DNA of 64,000 bases from Fimenecus sp045613685. Lineage in GTDB: Bacteria > Bacillota > Clostridia > Oscillospirales > Acutalibacteraceae. The translations under genes were made by a program, and so were the position numbers. Of this stretch, positions 41,501 through 51,816 are shown piece after piece. The notes beneath the pieces are model-generated. The model saw only the letters and a program-made list of their open reading frames with translations. It made no database searches and was not told the DNA's origin. The DNA lies in NCBI GenBank assembly GCA_045613685.1, contig JAZLBL010000014.1:13549-77548 (forward strand), written 5' to 3'. The number at the start of each line of letters is the position of its first letter. The stretch's first letter is position 1.

Positions 41501-43348
41501 ATGGCGAAAAATAAAGAAAAACAAGCACAGACAAACGAAACTAAAAATAGTGCCAAGAGTAAAAACTCTAATCGTGGCAAACAAAGCGCCAATAAAAAAG
41601 TAACACAAAATAAAAAGACTAAGAATACATTAAACTCAAAAACAAAGAAACAAACAACTCAAAAGAAGAAAAACACACCAAAGCGTGAAGAAATAAATGT
41701 CAAAATTGCATTTTTAGGTGGACTCAACGAAGTGGGCAAGAATATGACACTCTATGAATGTCAGGGCGATATGATTCTTGTTGACTGTGGTCTTGCATTC
41801 CCTGAGCCTGATATGTTGGGTGTTGACCTTGTTATTCCTGATTTCACTTATGTCGAAGATAATGCAAATAAAATTAAAGGTATATTCATAACTCACGGTC
41901 ACGAAGACCATATCGGTGGGTTGGCATACCTTTTGCAAAGAGTAAATATTCCGGTTTATGGCACAAAGCTCACAATCGGTCTTATTGAAAACAAATTAAA
42001 AGAGCATAAAATTCTTGAAAAAGTTAAGCTTAATGTAATCAAGCCAAAAGATAAGGTTAAGCTTGGTTGCTTTGAAGTCGAAGCAATCCATGTTAATCAC
42101 TCAATTCCTGATGCTTTAGCTCTTGCAATTACAAGTCCTGCGGGTCTTATTTTGCAAACAGGTGACTTTAAGATTGACACAACACCAATTGATGGCGATG
42201 TTATTGACCTTGCCCGTATTGCAAGACTTGGTGAGAAAGGTGTGCTTGCACTTCTTTCAGACTCAACTAATGCTCAAAGACCGGGTTATACTGCAAGTGA
42301 GCGCACAGTGGGTGAGTCTTTTGACCGACTTTTCCAAAAAGCAGACGGCAAACGCCTTATCGTTGCAACCTTTGCGTCAAATATTCACAGAGTACAGCAA
42401 ATTATTGATGCTGCAAAGTCAGTTGGCAGAAAGGTAGCGCTTTCAGGACGAAGCCTTGAAAATGTTGTTGAAACAGCATCAAAGCTCGGTTATCTCAATG
42501 TACCTGAGGGAATTCTTGTAAGCATTGATATGGTTTCTCGTTATCCTCATGATAAACTTGTTATTATAACAACAGGCAGTCAGGGTGAACCAATGTCAGC
42601 TCTTTATCGAATGGCATTTTCAGAGCATAGACGCGTTGAAATCGGAACAGGGGACTATGTAATCATTTCTGCAACACCAATTCCGGGCAATGAAAAAACT
42701 GTTGGTAAAGTTGTTGACGAGCTTTTAAAACGTGGTGCAGAAGTTGTTTATGAAAAAATGTATGATGTTCACGTTTCAGGTCACGCATGTCAAGAAGAAT
42801 TAAAACTCATAATGAGTCTTGCAAAGCCTAAATTCTTTATTCCTGTTCACGGTGAACAAAAGCATTTGAGAAGCCATGCACAGTTAGCAGAGAGCATGGG
42901 CATTGCAGCGGACAATATCTTTATTGGTGACAATGGTTGTCAGGTACAGCTTTCAAAACGCAAAATGTCAGTTGTAGAAGATGTTCCGGCAGGCAAGGTT
43001 TTTGTTGATGGCTATGGCGTTGGTGATGTTGGTAATGCAGTTATCAAAGAGCGTAAACGACTTGCAGAAGACGGTCTTATGATAATCAGCGCAGTAATAG
43101 AAAAAGAAACAGGAATGCTTATTTCAGGTCCTGAAATCGTGTCCCGTGGATTTGTCTATGTCCGTGATTCAGAACAACTCATTGCAGAAGCAAAGTTGGT
43201 GGCACAAATTGTAATCGACGAGTGCATTTATGACGGACGCATTGAATGGAGCACAATAAGAAATAGAATGAGAGACGACATTTCACGTCTTCTCTATGAT
43301 AGAACAAAGAGAAGCCCAATGGTACTTCCTTTAATAACTACGGTGTAA
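41501..43348 (+). CDS. rnj: ribonuclease J
   Basis: 615 residues. Metallo-beta-lactamase core with H132-G-H134-E-D136-H137, the beta-CASP region with S-D-S-T-N-A, and a C-terminal domain with a V-H-G-E block. It is a 5'-3' exonuclease and endonuclease of mRNA and rRNA. The first 65 residues are a Lys- and Asn-rich low-complexity extension not present in the Bacillus enzymes. GGAGG precedes ATG. First gene of a run to ftsH. Confidence 0.93.
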   Translation: MAKNKEKQAQTNETKNSAKSKNSNRGKQSANKKVTQNKKTKNTLNSKTKKQTTQKKKNTPKREEINVKIAFLGGLNEVGKNMTLYECQGDMILVDCGLAFPEPDMLGVDLVIPDFTYVEDNANKIKGIFITHGHEDHIGGLAYLLQRVNIPVYGTKLTIGLIENKLKEHKILEKVKLNVIKPKDKVKLGCFEVEAIHVNHSIPDALALAITSPAGLILQTGDFKIDTTPIDGDVIDLARIARLGEKGVLALLSDSTNAQRPGYTASERTVGESFDRLFQKADGKRLIVATFASNIHRVQQIIDAAKSVGRKVALSGRSLENVVETASKLGYLNVPEGILVSIDMVSRYPHDKLVIITTGSQGEPMSALYRMAFSEHRRVEIGTGDYVIISATPIPGNEKTVGKVVDELLKRGAEVVYEKMYDVHVSGHACQEELKLIMSLAKPKFFIPVHGEQKHLRSHAQLAESMGIAADNIFIGDNGCQVQLSKRKMSVVEDVPAGKVFVDGYGVGDVGNAVIKERKRLAEDGLMIISAVIEKETGMLISGPEIVSRGFVYVRDSEQLIAEAKLVAQIVIDECIYDGRIEWSTIRNRMRDDISRLLYDRTKRSPMVLPLITTV

Positions 43349-43353
43349 AATTT

Positions 43354-45342
43354 ATGAAAAAGACAGGCAACAAAAACAATTTAAAAGAAATAATTGTTAC
43401 AAACCCCATAGCAACATCGGCAGTGTTAGTCAGTGTTGTTATGTGTGTTGCCATGTTCTTTTACAACTATAAACTTGCAATAGCAGAACTGTTGCTTATA
43501 GCAATATTTTTAATTGTTGCATTTTGGATGAAGGGCGTTGAGTTCAGAAAACTTCGCGGAGTTGTTAATGCTCTTGAGCGAGAAATTTCGGTTAATGATA
43601 GTGAACTTCGCAGTTTCCCGTTACCTGTATTGCTTTTTGACAGCACAGAAAAAATTGTCTGGTATAACACACTTTTCCGCAATCAGTTTATCACCGACCA
43701 TAAAATTGAAAAGATTAATATCCGTCAGTTCACATCGGGACAAGGCCTTGATGTAATTCGTGAAAATATGTATATCGAATGTGAATATGGTGACAAAAAA
43801 TACACCGTATTCTCAGGTAATACAGAATATAAAAACGAAGTTGTTTATGCCTTGTATTTTGTTGAAGATACAGAACTGAAAAATTACAGAACATCTTATA
43901 ACGAATCAAGACCAGTAGTGCTGTTTGTGAGCTTAGATGGAATTGAAGAATCACTTCGTGAATTCAGAGAAAGTCAGCAAGCAGAAATTCTTGGTGGCGT
44001 TGAAACAATTATTGAAAACTGGTTTGCAAAATATAATTGCATTTCAAGAAAAGTAAATCACGGCAGAATAATTGCTTTGTGTGAAACAAAAAGTCTTGAT
44101 GCAATGAAAGAAGATAAATTCTCAATTTTGTCACTTGTTCGTTCTTATACATATAACGACAAGGTTATGGGAATTACTCTTTCAATCGGCGCAGGGTCAG
44201 GCGAAAACTTCTTTGAATGTGAAAACACCGCTCGTCAGGCACTTGATATGGCAATGGGGCGTGGTGGCGACCAAGTTGCAATTAAGCTCAATAAGAATGA
44301 TTTTGAATTCTTTGGTGGTGTGGCAAAGGGCGTTCAAAAGCGCACAAAAGTCAGAACAAGAATTGTGGCATCAGCTATTGGTGAAATAATCAAATCAAGC
44401 TCTAATGTGCTCATTATGGGGCATCGCTTTGCTGACCTTGACTCTTTAGGCTCGGCAGTGGGCGTAGCGATGATTAGTAATGCACTTGATAAAGACGCAA
44501 GAATTGTAATGTCTTCAAAAACAACTCTTGCAATGCCACTTGCAAAGCATCTAGAAAATGCAGGTATGAGTGAGTTGATAATTGAACCACAGGATGTTGA
44601 CGATTATCTTAAAAAAAGCACATTACTTATAATTGTTGATACTCATAGAAAGAGCTTTTTGGAATATCCTGAACTCTTTGATTTGGCAAATAAAGTTGTT
44701 GTTATTGACCATCATAGAAAAACAGTTGACCATATAAATAAAGCCGTGATTTTCTATCACGAGCCAAATGCGTCATCTGCATCAGAAATGGTGACAGAGC
44801 TTATTGAATATATCCCTGTTGATGTCAAAATTCCTCAAGTATGTGCAGAGGCATTAATGTCAGGTATTACACTCGATACAAAGAATTTTGTTATGAAAAC
44901 AGGTGTGCGTACATTTGAAGCGGCGGCATATCTTCGCTCTTTGGGTGCAGATACTGTTGCGGTTAAGCAACTTTTCTCTAATAGTATGAAAATTCAGAAA
45001 GATAAGAGTGAAGTTGTAAAAAATGCAGCAATGTATAATAATTGTGCAATCGGTGTTGTTGATTTTGAGTCTGATGATATCAGAATAGTGGCAAGTCAGG
45101 CCGCTGATGAACTTTTGAACATTGATGATGTTGATGCATCGTTTGTTGTATTTAAAACAGATAATGTTATGAATATATCGGCTCGTTCTTATGGCGAACT
45201 CAATGTTCAACTTGTTATGGAAGAATTGGGTGGTGGCGGTCATCAAACAATGGCTGCAGCTCAGTTAAACGATGAAACATTTGAAAGCACATTGAATTGC
45301 TTAAAGCAAGCAATAGATAAAGTTAATGAGATACAGAAATGA
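43354..45342 (+). CDS. gdpP: cyclic-di-AMP phosphodiesterase GdpP
   Basis: 662 residues. Two N-terminal membrane helices (about 20-60), PAS-like region, degenerate GGDEF domain, then DHH and DHHA1 domains (H-R-F-A-D-L-D-S and D452-H-H454; G-G-G-G-H near 628). It degrades c-di-AMP in the cytoplasm, which sets osmotic and cell wall balance. Overlap-free but close to rnj (5 nt) and rplI (10 nt); this order is widely conserved in Firmicutes. Confidence 0.94.
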   Translation: MKKTGNKNNLKEIIVTNPIATSAVLVSVVMCVAMFFYNYKLAIAELLLIAIFLIVAFWMKGVEFRKLRGVVNALEREISVNDSELRSFPLPVLLFDSTEKIVWYNTLFRNQFITDHKIEKINIRQFTSGQGLDVIRENMYIECEYGDKKYTVFSGNTEYKNEVVYALYFVEDTELKNYRTSYNESRPVVLFVSLDGIEESLREFRESQQAEILGGVETIIENWFAKYNCISRKVNHGRIIALCETKSLDAMKEDKFSILSLVRSYTYNDKVMGITLSIGAGSGENFFECENTARQALDMAMGRGGDQVAIKLNKNDFEFFGGVAKGVQKRTKVRTRIVASAIGEIIKSSSNVLIMGHRFADLDSLGSAVGVAMISNALDKDARIVMSSKTTLAMPLAKHLENAGMSELIIEPQDVDDYLKKSTLLIIVDTHRKSFLEYPELFDLANKVVVIDHHRKTVDHINKAVIFYHEPNASSASEMVTELIEYIPVDVKIPQVCAEALMSGITLDTKNFVMKTGVRTFEAAAYLRSLGADTVAVKQLFSNSMKIQKDKSEVVKNAAMYNNCAIGVVDFESDDIRIVASQAADELLNIDDVDASFVVFKTDNVMNISARSYGELNVQLVMEELGGGGHQTMAAAQLNDETFESTLNCLKQAIDKVNEIQK

Positions 45343-45352
45343 GGTAATATAA

Positions 45353-45793
45353 ATGGAAGTAATTTTAAAAGCAGACGTTAAGGGCTTAGGTAAAAAAGGA
45401 GAAAAGGTGAAAGCATCAGATGGCTATGCAAGAAATTTCCTCTTCCCAAAAGGACTTGCTGTAGAAGCAAATGCACAGAGCCTTACAGAGCTTAGAAACC
45501 GTGAACAGTCTAATCAACATAAAATTGATATGGAAATTGCAGCAGCAAACGATTCAAAATCAAAGTTGCAGGGCAAAATTATCAAAATTACTGCAAAAGC
45601 AGGTAATAACGGCAGAATTTTCGGTTCAGTAACAGCAAAAGAAGTTGCAGCTGAAATTGATAAACAATTCTCAGTTAAAGTTGATAAGAGAAAAATCACA
45701 ATGGATGATATTAAAAACTTCGGTTCATATAAAATCCAGGTTAAACTTTATACAAATATTGTAGCTGAAATGACAGTAATGGTTGGAGAATAA
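45353..45793 (+). CDS. rplI: 50S ribosomal protein L9
   Basis: 146 residues. N-terminal domain with V-K-G-L-G-K-K-G-E and D-G-Y-A-R-N-F-L-F-P-K-G-L-A, long central helix, C-terminal rRNA-binding domain with G-R-I-F-G-S-V-T. GAGGTAAT precedes the ATG. Confidence 0.98.
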   Translation: MEVILKADVKGLGKKGEKVKASDGYARNFLFPKGLAVEANAQSLTELRNREQSNQHKIDMEIAAANDSKSKLQGKIIKITAKAGNNGRIFGSVTAKEVAAEIDKQFSVKVDKRKITMDDIKNFGSYKIQVKLYTNIVAEMTVMVGE

Positions 45794-45826
45794 TCTCAAC
45801 ATATTGTCTTATTGGAGTGAAGGAAA

Positions 45827-47200
45827 ATGGAAAGCAATTTTTTGCCAACTGAAAATATGAATTTGCCATATAGTCTTGAAGCAGAACAAGCGGTATTGGG
45901 TGCACTGCTCAAAGACCCTTTGTGCTTGCCAACTGTTTCAGATATGCTAAGAAGAGAACATCTCTATCTTCCACAGCATAAGGCTATTTATGACGCAATT
46001 CTTAATATTGATACAATGGGTGGAACTATCGACCCTCTTGTTGTTCTTGAAGAACTTAAAAAACAGGGCGTATATGACGATATCGGCGGTAAAACATATC
46101 TTATGAAAATTGCCGAAGCAGTTCCATCAACTAGAAATGTTGAGTCATACATAAAAATCATTATAGATAAATTCTATTCTCGCACATTGATTCTCACAGC
46201 TCGTGAAATCCTTGATGAAGCAAATGACGGAACAGAATCACCTGACACTTTGCTTGATATGGCAGAACAGAAGATTTATGATATCCGTCGTGGCAAGAGT
46301 ACATCAGGACCCGCAAAAGTCAGTGATGTAATTATGTCAGATGTTGTTGTGCGTCTTCGCAAACTTGCATCTGCTGACCAAAAAGAAAAAGAGCAATATA
46401 TGGGAATCCCAACAGGCTTTTCATATCTTGACAGAGTTCTTTCAGGTGGTTTTCACCGTTCAGACTTGATTCTTATCGGTGCTCGTCCTGGTATGGGTAA
46501 GACAAGCTTTGCTTTGAATGTTGCAAGAAATATGGCAGTTAAAGGAAGAAAAACAGTATTCTTCTCATTAGAAATGTCAAATGAGCAGTTGGCTCAGCGT
46601 ATCATTTCAACTGAAGCAAGAATTGTTAGTAATAAATTCAGAACAGGTGAAATTTCTGATTCGGATTGGGAAAAAATAGGAATGGCATTAGACCATCTTG
46701 TTGATGCTGAGTTGTATTTCGATGATACTGCAAATATCACAGTTCCTGAAATGAAAGCAAGAATTCGCCGAATGAAAGATGTTGAATGTGTCGTAATTGA
46801 CTATCTTCAGTTGATGTCTGACCCACGATATAAAGATAACCGTGTTCAAGAAATTTCAAAAATCACTCGTGATTTGAAACTTATGGCGAAAGACCTTAAT
46901 ATTCCTGTTATTACTTGTTCACAGCTTTCTCGTAATACAGCAAAAACATCTGACCATAGACCACAGCTTACAGACCTTCGTGAATCAGGTTCAATCGAGC
47001 AAGATGCCGACATCGTTTTGATGCTTCATCGTGAAAGTTATTATCAAAATGATAAGAATGAAGAAAACGAAAGCGATGTAAACAGAGCAGAAGTAATTGT
47101 TGCAAAGAATAGACACGGCTCAACTGAAACTGTTGATGTTGCTTGGAATCCTGAGTTTACAATGTTCTCAACACTTGAAAGGATTAAAGATGACAGATAA
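45827..47200 (+). CDS. dnaB: replicative DNA helicase DnaB
   Basis: 457 residues. N-terminal primase-binding domain with P-Y-S-L-E-A-E-Q-A-V-L-G, RecA-like ATPase with Walker A G-A-R-P-G-M-G-K-T-S (about 222-231) and the R-E-S-G-S-I-E-Q-D-A-D block. It unwinds DNA at the fork. Overlaps the start of tilS by 11 nt. Confidence 0.98.
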   Translation: MESNFLPTENMNLPYSLEAEQAVLGALLKDPLCLPTVSDMLRREHLYLPQHKAIYDAILNIDTMGGTIDPLVVLEELKKQGVYDDIGGKTYLMKIAEAVPSTRNVESYIKIIIDKFYSRTLILTAREILDEANDGTESPDTLLDMAEQKIYDIRRGKSTSGPAKVSDVIMSDVVVRLRKLASADQKEKEQYMGIPTGFSYLDRVLSGGFHRSDLILIGARPGMGKTSFALNVARNMAVKGRKTVFFSLEMSNEQLAQRIISTEARIVSNKFRTGEISDSDWEKIGMALDHLVDAELYFDDTANITVPEMKARIRRMKDVECVVIDYLQLMSDPRYKDNRVQEISKITRDLKLMAKDLNIPVITCSQLSRNTAKTSDHRPQLTDLRESGSIEQDADIVLMLHRESYYQNDKNEENESDVNRAEVIVAKNRHGSTETVDVAWNPEFTMFSTLERIKDDR

Positions 47201-48521
47201 AGTTATTAAAACAATAACAGAGCATCAGTTGATTGTTCCTGACAGTGTTGTAGCAGTCGGCTTTTCAGGTGGTGCAGATTCTGTAACGCTTTTGCATATC
47301 CTTGCAAATAATCGTGAAAAATTAAATATAAAAGAAATTAAAGCAATTCATATTCATCATGGCATACGTGGCGAAGAAGCAGACCGTGACTTGCAATTTT
47401 CAAATGATTTCTGTGAAAAGTTAAATGTTGAATTTATCTCGTTTTATGAGAATATCCCTGAAATTGCAAAATCAACAGGAGAGAGCATTGAAGAATGTGC
47501 AAGACGAATTCGTTATGAATGTTTTGAAAAGGTGAATTGTGATGTAGTCGCAACTGCACATAATCTCAATGATAATATTGAAACATTTCTTTTGAATTTA
47601 GCACGCGGTGCGTCTTTGTCAGGGCTTTGTGGAATTCCATATAAGAGAGATAAATATATTCGACCTTTGCTTGATATTACAAGAGCAGATATTGAAGAAT
47701 ATGCATCACAAAACAACCTTCAATATGTAACTGATAGCACAAATCTGTGTGATGATTATACTCGCAACAAATTAAGACATAATGTGTTGCCACAACTTTT
47801 TTCAATCAATCCGTCTTTTGATAAAGCATTTTCAAAATGTGTTGAAAATATAAACTTGTCAAACGATTATATAATTAGTGAAGCTAATAAACTTTTAGAA
47901 AAATTAGATTGTGGCGAATATTTTGATTGTAAAGTTTTCGAAAATTCTCACGATGCCTTGAAATACCAAGTGATTTCATTGATTTTAAAACAGAAAAAAG
48001 CACAAAATATTAGTCGTGAGCATATAATTGCCGTCAATAATATTATCGAAAATGGTGGAAGCGTTGATGTTGGGAATGGCGTTACTGTTACAGTTGAAAG
48101 AAAAAAACTGTATTTTGGAAAACCCAGTGTGACCGAATACTTCGAAATACCTTTTCAAAATGATGCAGAAAAACTCTCAACACCTATGGGTGACTACGAG
48201 ATTTTAAAAACAGATAAAGATTTACAAAAACTTAACAAACAGGATATGGACAATCTTATAGATTGTGATAAAATATTCGGTGAAATTTGTTGTCGCAATC
48301 GTCGTGATGGTGATTCATTTGTGCCAAGGAACAGAAAATGCACAAAAACACTTAAACGACTATTTAATGACGAAAAAATTTCATTAAGCAAACGCTCTGA
48401 AATGCTGATTTTATCAGATGAAAAAGGAATTGTCTGGACAGAATTATTTGGCGTTGCAGACCGCTACAAAATAACAAAGGATACAAAAAAATATATTGAA
48501 ATAAAAAAGGTGGGGAATTAA
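47190..48521 (+). CDS. tilS: tRNA(Ile)-lysidine synthase
   Basis: 443 residues. PP-loop motif S26-G-G-A-D-S31 and the HIHHGIRG-type block near 56, then substrate-binding and C-terminal domains with R-R-D-G-D and R-K-C-T-K-T-L-K-R. It makes lysidine at position 34 of the tRNA-Ile that reads AUA. ATG at 47190 lies in the end of dnaB; the open frame extends 31 codons further inside dnaB and is rejected. Confidence 0.95.
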   Translation: MTDKVIKTITEHQLIVPDSVVAVGFSGGADSVTLLHILANNREKLNIKEIKAIHIHHGIRGEEADRDLQFSNDFCEKLNVEFISFYENIPEIAKSTGESIEECARRIRYECFEKVNCDVVATAHNLNDNIETFLLNLARGASLSGLCGIPYKRDKYIRPLLDITRADIEEYASQNNLQYVTDSTNLCDDYTRNKLRHNVLPQLFSINPSFDKAFSKCVENINLSNDYIISEANKLLEKLDCGEYFDCKVFENSHDALKYQVISLILKQKKAQNISREHIIAVNNIIENGGSVDVGNGVTVTVERKKLYFGKPSVTEYFEIPFQNDAEKLSTPMGDYEILKTDKDLQKLNKQDMDNLIDCDKIFGEICCRNRRDGDSFVPRNRKCTKTLKRLFNDEKISLSKRSEMLILSDEKGIVWTELFGVADRYKITKDTKKYIEIKKVGN

Positions 48522-48522
48522 A

Positions 48523-49062
48523 GTGCTTAACGATATCGATAGAGTGCTTTTGTCAGAAGAAGATTTACAAAATATTGTACATAAACTGGGTGCACAAATC
48601 AGTGAAGACTATAAAGACAAGAAACTTGTGCTTGTTAGTGTGCTTAAAGGCTCAGTTTTGTTTATGGCAGATTTGATGCGTGCTATAACAATACCATGTA
48701 CAATCGATTTTATGTCAGTTTCAAGCTATGGCTCAGGTGTTAAAACATCTGGCGTAGTTAAAATTATAAAAGACCTTGATACAGACGTTGTCAACGGTGC
48801 AGATTTGCTTATTGTTGAAGATATTCTTGATAGTGGTGTAACACTTGAATATCTCATGAAAGTTCTTTCTGCAAGAAATCCAAATAGCATTAAAATCTGT
48901 ACTTTGCTTGACAAACCTGAAAGAAGAAAAGCAAATGTTAAAGCAGATTATGCAGGTGCTCAAATTCCTGACGCTTTCGTTGTTGGATATGGTCTTGATT
49001 ATGATGAAAAATACAGAAATTTACCATTTGTAGGTGCATTAAAACCTGCGGTATATGAATAA
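48523..49062 (+). CDS. hpt: hypoxanthine phosphoribosyltransferase
   Basis: 179 residues. PRPP-binding motif V-E-D-I-L-D-S-G-V-T near 108, and V-L-K-G-S-V-L-F near 43, as in bacterial HPRT. It salvages hypoxanthine and guanine. GTG start with AAGGTGGGG ahead, 1 nt after tilS; the tilS-hpt-ftsH order is conserved in Firmicutes. Confidence 0.96.
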   Translation: MLNDIDRVLLSEEDLQNIVHKLGAQISEDYKDKKLVLVSVLKGSVLFMADLMRAITIPCTIDFMSVSSYGSGVKTSGVVKIIKDLDTDVVNGADLLIVEDILDSGVTLEYLMKVLSARNPNSIKICTLLDKPERRKANVKADYAGAQIPDAFVVGYGLDYDEKYRNLPFVGALKPAVYE

Positions 49063-49080
49063 ACAGGAGTGAAAACTAAT

Positions 49081-51018
49081 TTGAAAAAAATTAACTGGAA
49101 AGTTATTATTCCATATCTTTTAATTCCTGCAATGTTTATGGGCTTTCTCTATATGTATATGGATAGAGGTGCTCAGACAGAGTTGCAATATTATGAGATA
49201 GTTGAACTTTTTGACCAAGGAAAAGTCACAAAAGGAGAACTCAACCTTACAAGTGGATTAATGACATATAAACTTGAAGGCGACGATAAAGAGTATAAAT
49301 ATACTGTTCCAAATGTGAATATTTTCGTTAATGATGTTCATGACCTTGTTCGTCAACATAATATTGATAATCCTGATAATCAAATTGAATGGAACTATAA
49401 AGCAGGTTCATCAAATTCTTGGTTGCTCAGTATGTTGCCATCCATCGGTGTGCTCGTGTTGCTCGGCGTTGTTATGGCTATTATGTTCAAAAAGATGAAT
49501 AGCTCAATAACAAACGAAAATAACCGTGCAATGAATTTCGGCAAAGCTCGTGTAAAGCGTGCAGACGACGAAACAAGAAAAGTTACTTTTAAAGACGTTG
49601 CGGGTGCTGACGAAGAAAAAGAAGAACTTACAGAACTTGTTGAATTCTTGAAAAATCCTCTTGAATTCTCAAAACTCGGTGCAAGAATCCCTAAGGGTGT
49701 CCTTCTTGTAGGCCCTCCAGGTACAGGTAAAACTTTACTTGCTCGTGCAGTTGCAGGCGAAGCAAATGCACCATTCTTCTCAATCTCAGGTTCTGACTTT
49801 GTTGAAATGTATGTTGGTGTTGGTGCATCTCGTGTGCGCGACCTTTTCAAAGAAGCAAAGAAGAGTCAACCATCAATTATTTTCATTGACGAAATTGACG
49901 CTGTTGGTCGTCATCGTGGAGCCGGTATGGGTGGCGGACACGACGAGCGTGAACAAACACTTAACCAGTTGCTTGTTGAGATGGATGGTTTTGGTGCAAA
50001 TGATGGTGTAATCGTTATTGCAGCAACTAACCGTCCTGATATTCTTGACCCAGCACTTCTTCGCCCAGGTCGTTTCGACCGTCAGGTAACAGTTGGCTAT
50101 CCTGATGTTAAGGGTAGAGAAGAAATTCTTCAGGTACATGCAAAGAATAAGCCATTAGCACCTGATGTTGACTTGCATCAGATTGCTGCAACAACAGTTG
50201 GATTCACAGGTGCAGACCTTGAAAATCTTCTCAATGAAGCAGCACTTCTTGCAGCAAAGCGCAAGCTTATGGCTATCACAATGGCTGAAATTGAAGAAGC
50301 AACCATGAAGGTTGTTGTTGGTGCTGAAAAGAAATCAAGAAAGATTACAGAAAAAGATAAGAAGATTACTGCATATCACGAAGCAGGTCACGCAGTTTCA
50401 TCTTATTATCTTGAAAATAAAGACCCTGTTACTCATATTTCAATCGTACCTCGTGGTATGGCAGGTGGATTTACACTTTATACACCTGATAAAGATGAAA
50501 TGCATATGATGAAATCTCGTATGCTTGACGATATCGTATCACTTCTTGGTGGTCGTGTAGCAGAAAAAATTATCTTTAACGATATTTCAACAGGTGCATC
50601 AAACGATATTCAGCGCGCAAGTGAAATTGCTCGTAAAATGATTACAAAATATGGTATGAGTGAAAAGTTGGGACCAATCGCATTTGGTACAGGTAACGAT
50701 GAAGTCTTTCTTGGTAAAGATTATAACCATATGAAGAATTATTCTGAAAATGTTGCAGCTGTAATTGACGAAGAAGTTAATAAGATTATCACAGACGCTT
50801 ATAAGAGAACAGAACAAATTCTCACAGAGCATGTTGATAAACTCCACTTGCTTGCAGAAACTCTTGTTAAACTTGAAAAAGTTAATGAAGAACAGTTTTT
50901 ATCTTTGATGGAGAACGGCGCACTTCCTGAAGAAAAAGAAGTAAAAGAGCCTGAAACTATTGAAGAAATTACAGAAACAGTTGAAGTAGCAACTGAAACA
51001 GAAGAAACAAACGAATAA
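49081..51018 (+). CDS. ftsH: ATP-dependent zinc metalloprotease FtsH
   Basis: About 645 residues. Two membrane helices (near 7-25 and 116-136), AAA domain with G-P-P-G-T-G-K-T and the second region of homology, then the zinc site H433-E-A-G-H437 of the protease (numbered from the TTG). It degrades membrane and short-lived cytoplasmic proteins. I prefer TTG at 49081 because AGGAG at 49065 is well placed for it; a GTG at 49069 has no site. Acidic tail rich in Glu and Thr. Confidence 0.96.
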   Translation: MKKINWKVIIPYLLIPAMFMGFLYMYMDRGAQTELQYYEIVELFDQGKVTKGELNLTSGLMTYKLEGDDKEYKYTVPNVNIFVNDVHDLVRQHNIDNPDNQIEWNYKAGSSNSWLLSMLPSIGVLVLLGVVMAIMFKKMNSSITNENNRAMNFGKARVKRADDETRKVTFKDVAGADEEKEELTELVEFLKNPLEFSKLGARIPKGVLLVGPPGTGKTLLARAVAGEANAPFFSISGSDFVEMYVGVGASRVRDLFKEAKKSQPSIIFIDEIDAVGRHRGAGMGGGHDEREQTLNQLLVEMDGFGANDGVIVIAATNRPDILDPALLRPGRFDRQVTVGYPDVKGREEILQVHAKNKPLAPDVDLHQIAATTVGFTGADLENLLNEAALLAAKRKLMAITMAEIEEATMKVVVGAEKKSRKITEKDKKITAYHEAGHAVSSYYLENKDPVTHISIVPRGMAGGFTLYTPDKDEMHMMKSRMLDDIVSLLGGRVAEKIIFNDISTGASNDIQRASEIARKMITKYGMSEKLGPIAFGTGNDEVFLGKDYNHMKNYSENVAAVIDEEVNKIITDAYKRTEQILTEHVDKLHLLAETLVKLEKVNEEQFLSLMENGALPEEKEVKEPETIEEITETVEVATETEETNE

Positions 51019-51069
51019 AATTTATAACATATTGTCCATGATTTTGCCATATATTTTATTGGTGATTTT

Positions 51070-51816
51070 ATGGACAATAATTTTTATGAATATAACCGCG
51101 AAACAAGACAACGAAACTCACAAAACAGAGAAAAAGAAACGGGCATAATGACAAGAATAATCGTAGTTCAGTTGGTGCTGTCATTATGTGTGACAGGAAT
51201 ACTCTTTGCAGTTTGCAGAAAAGATAGTCCACTGTCACAAAACATTAAAACTTTTTATAATACAATCTGTGAAAAGGATATGAGTGTTGCAGAAATATTG
51301 GGTGTATTCAAAAAGGTTGCAAAAACAACATTTGCACCATCCGTGCAAGAAGAAGCGACAGGAGAAACAAATAACGACACAACGGGAGAAAAGGCGGACT
51401 TTTCTCCCGTTTGTTTAACTGTCAATTTTATAAATCCCATAGAAAATATTAATATATCATCTAATTTTGGCTATCGTGTCAGTCCCATAACAAATAAATA
51501 CTCACTTCATACAGGTCTTGACATAGCGTCACCTGAAAAGTCTCCGATTTATGCCGTATATGATGGCATTATAGAAAAAGCAGATTATAATAATGTGCGT
51601 GGATATTATGTGATAATAAGGCATAGCAATAGCCTTAAAACCACTTATAATCATTGTAACAAGTTGTTGGTAGAAGAAAATGAAAAGGTGAAAAAAGGGG
51701 ATGTAATTGCACTTGTGGGTGCAACTGGATATTCTACGGGCAATCATTTGCATTATGAAGTGTTACTTAACGATAAATATATAAATCCTATCTGGGTATT
51801 GCAAAATGAAGTTTAA
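51070..51816 (+). CDS. M23 (LytM) domain membrane protein, SpoIVFA-like
   Basis: 248 residues. One N-terminal membrane helix (about 28-48), linker, then a C-terminal LytM domain with G-Y-R, H147-T-G-L-D151, H-C near 194 and H226-L-H228, so the zinc ligands are kept. It overlaps the SpoIVFB-like gene by 11 nt, which makes it the likely SpoIVFA, the partner that controls that protease; in Bacillus the same domain has lost its metal ligands. It may instead be an active endopeptidase or SpoIIQ-like. GGTGATTTT precedes the ATG. Confidence 0.7.
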   Translation: MDNNFYEYNRETRQRNSQNREKETGIMTRIIVVQLVLSLCVTGILFAVCRKDSPLSQNIKTFYNTICEKDMSVAEILGVFKKVAKTTFAPSVQEEATGETNNDTTGEKADFSPVCLTVNFINPIENINISSNFGYRVSPITNKYSLHTGLDIASPEKSPIYAVYDGIIEKADYNNVRGYYVIIRHSNSLKTTYNHCNKLLVEENEKVKKGDVIALVGATGYSTGNHLHYEVLLNDKYINPIWVLQNEV

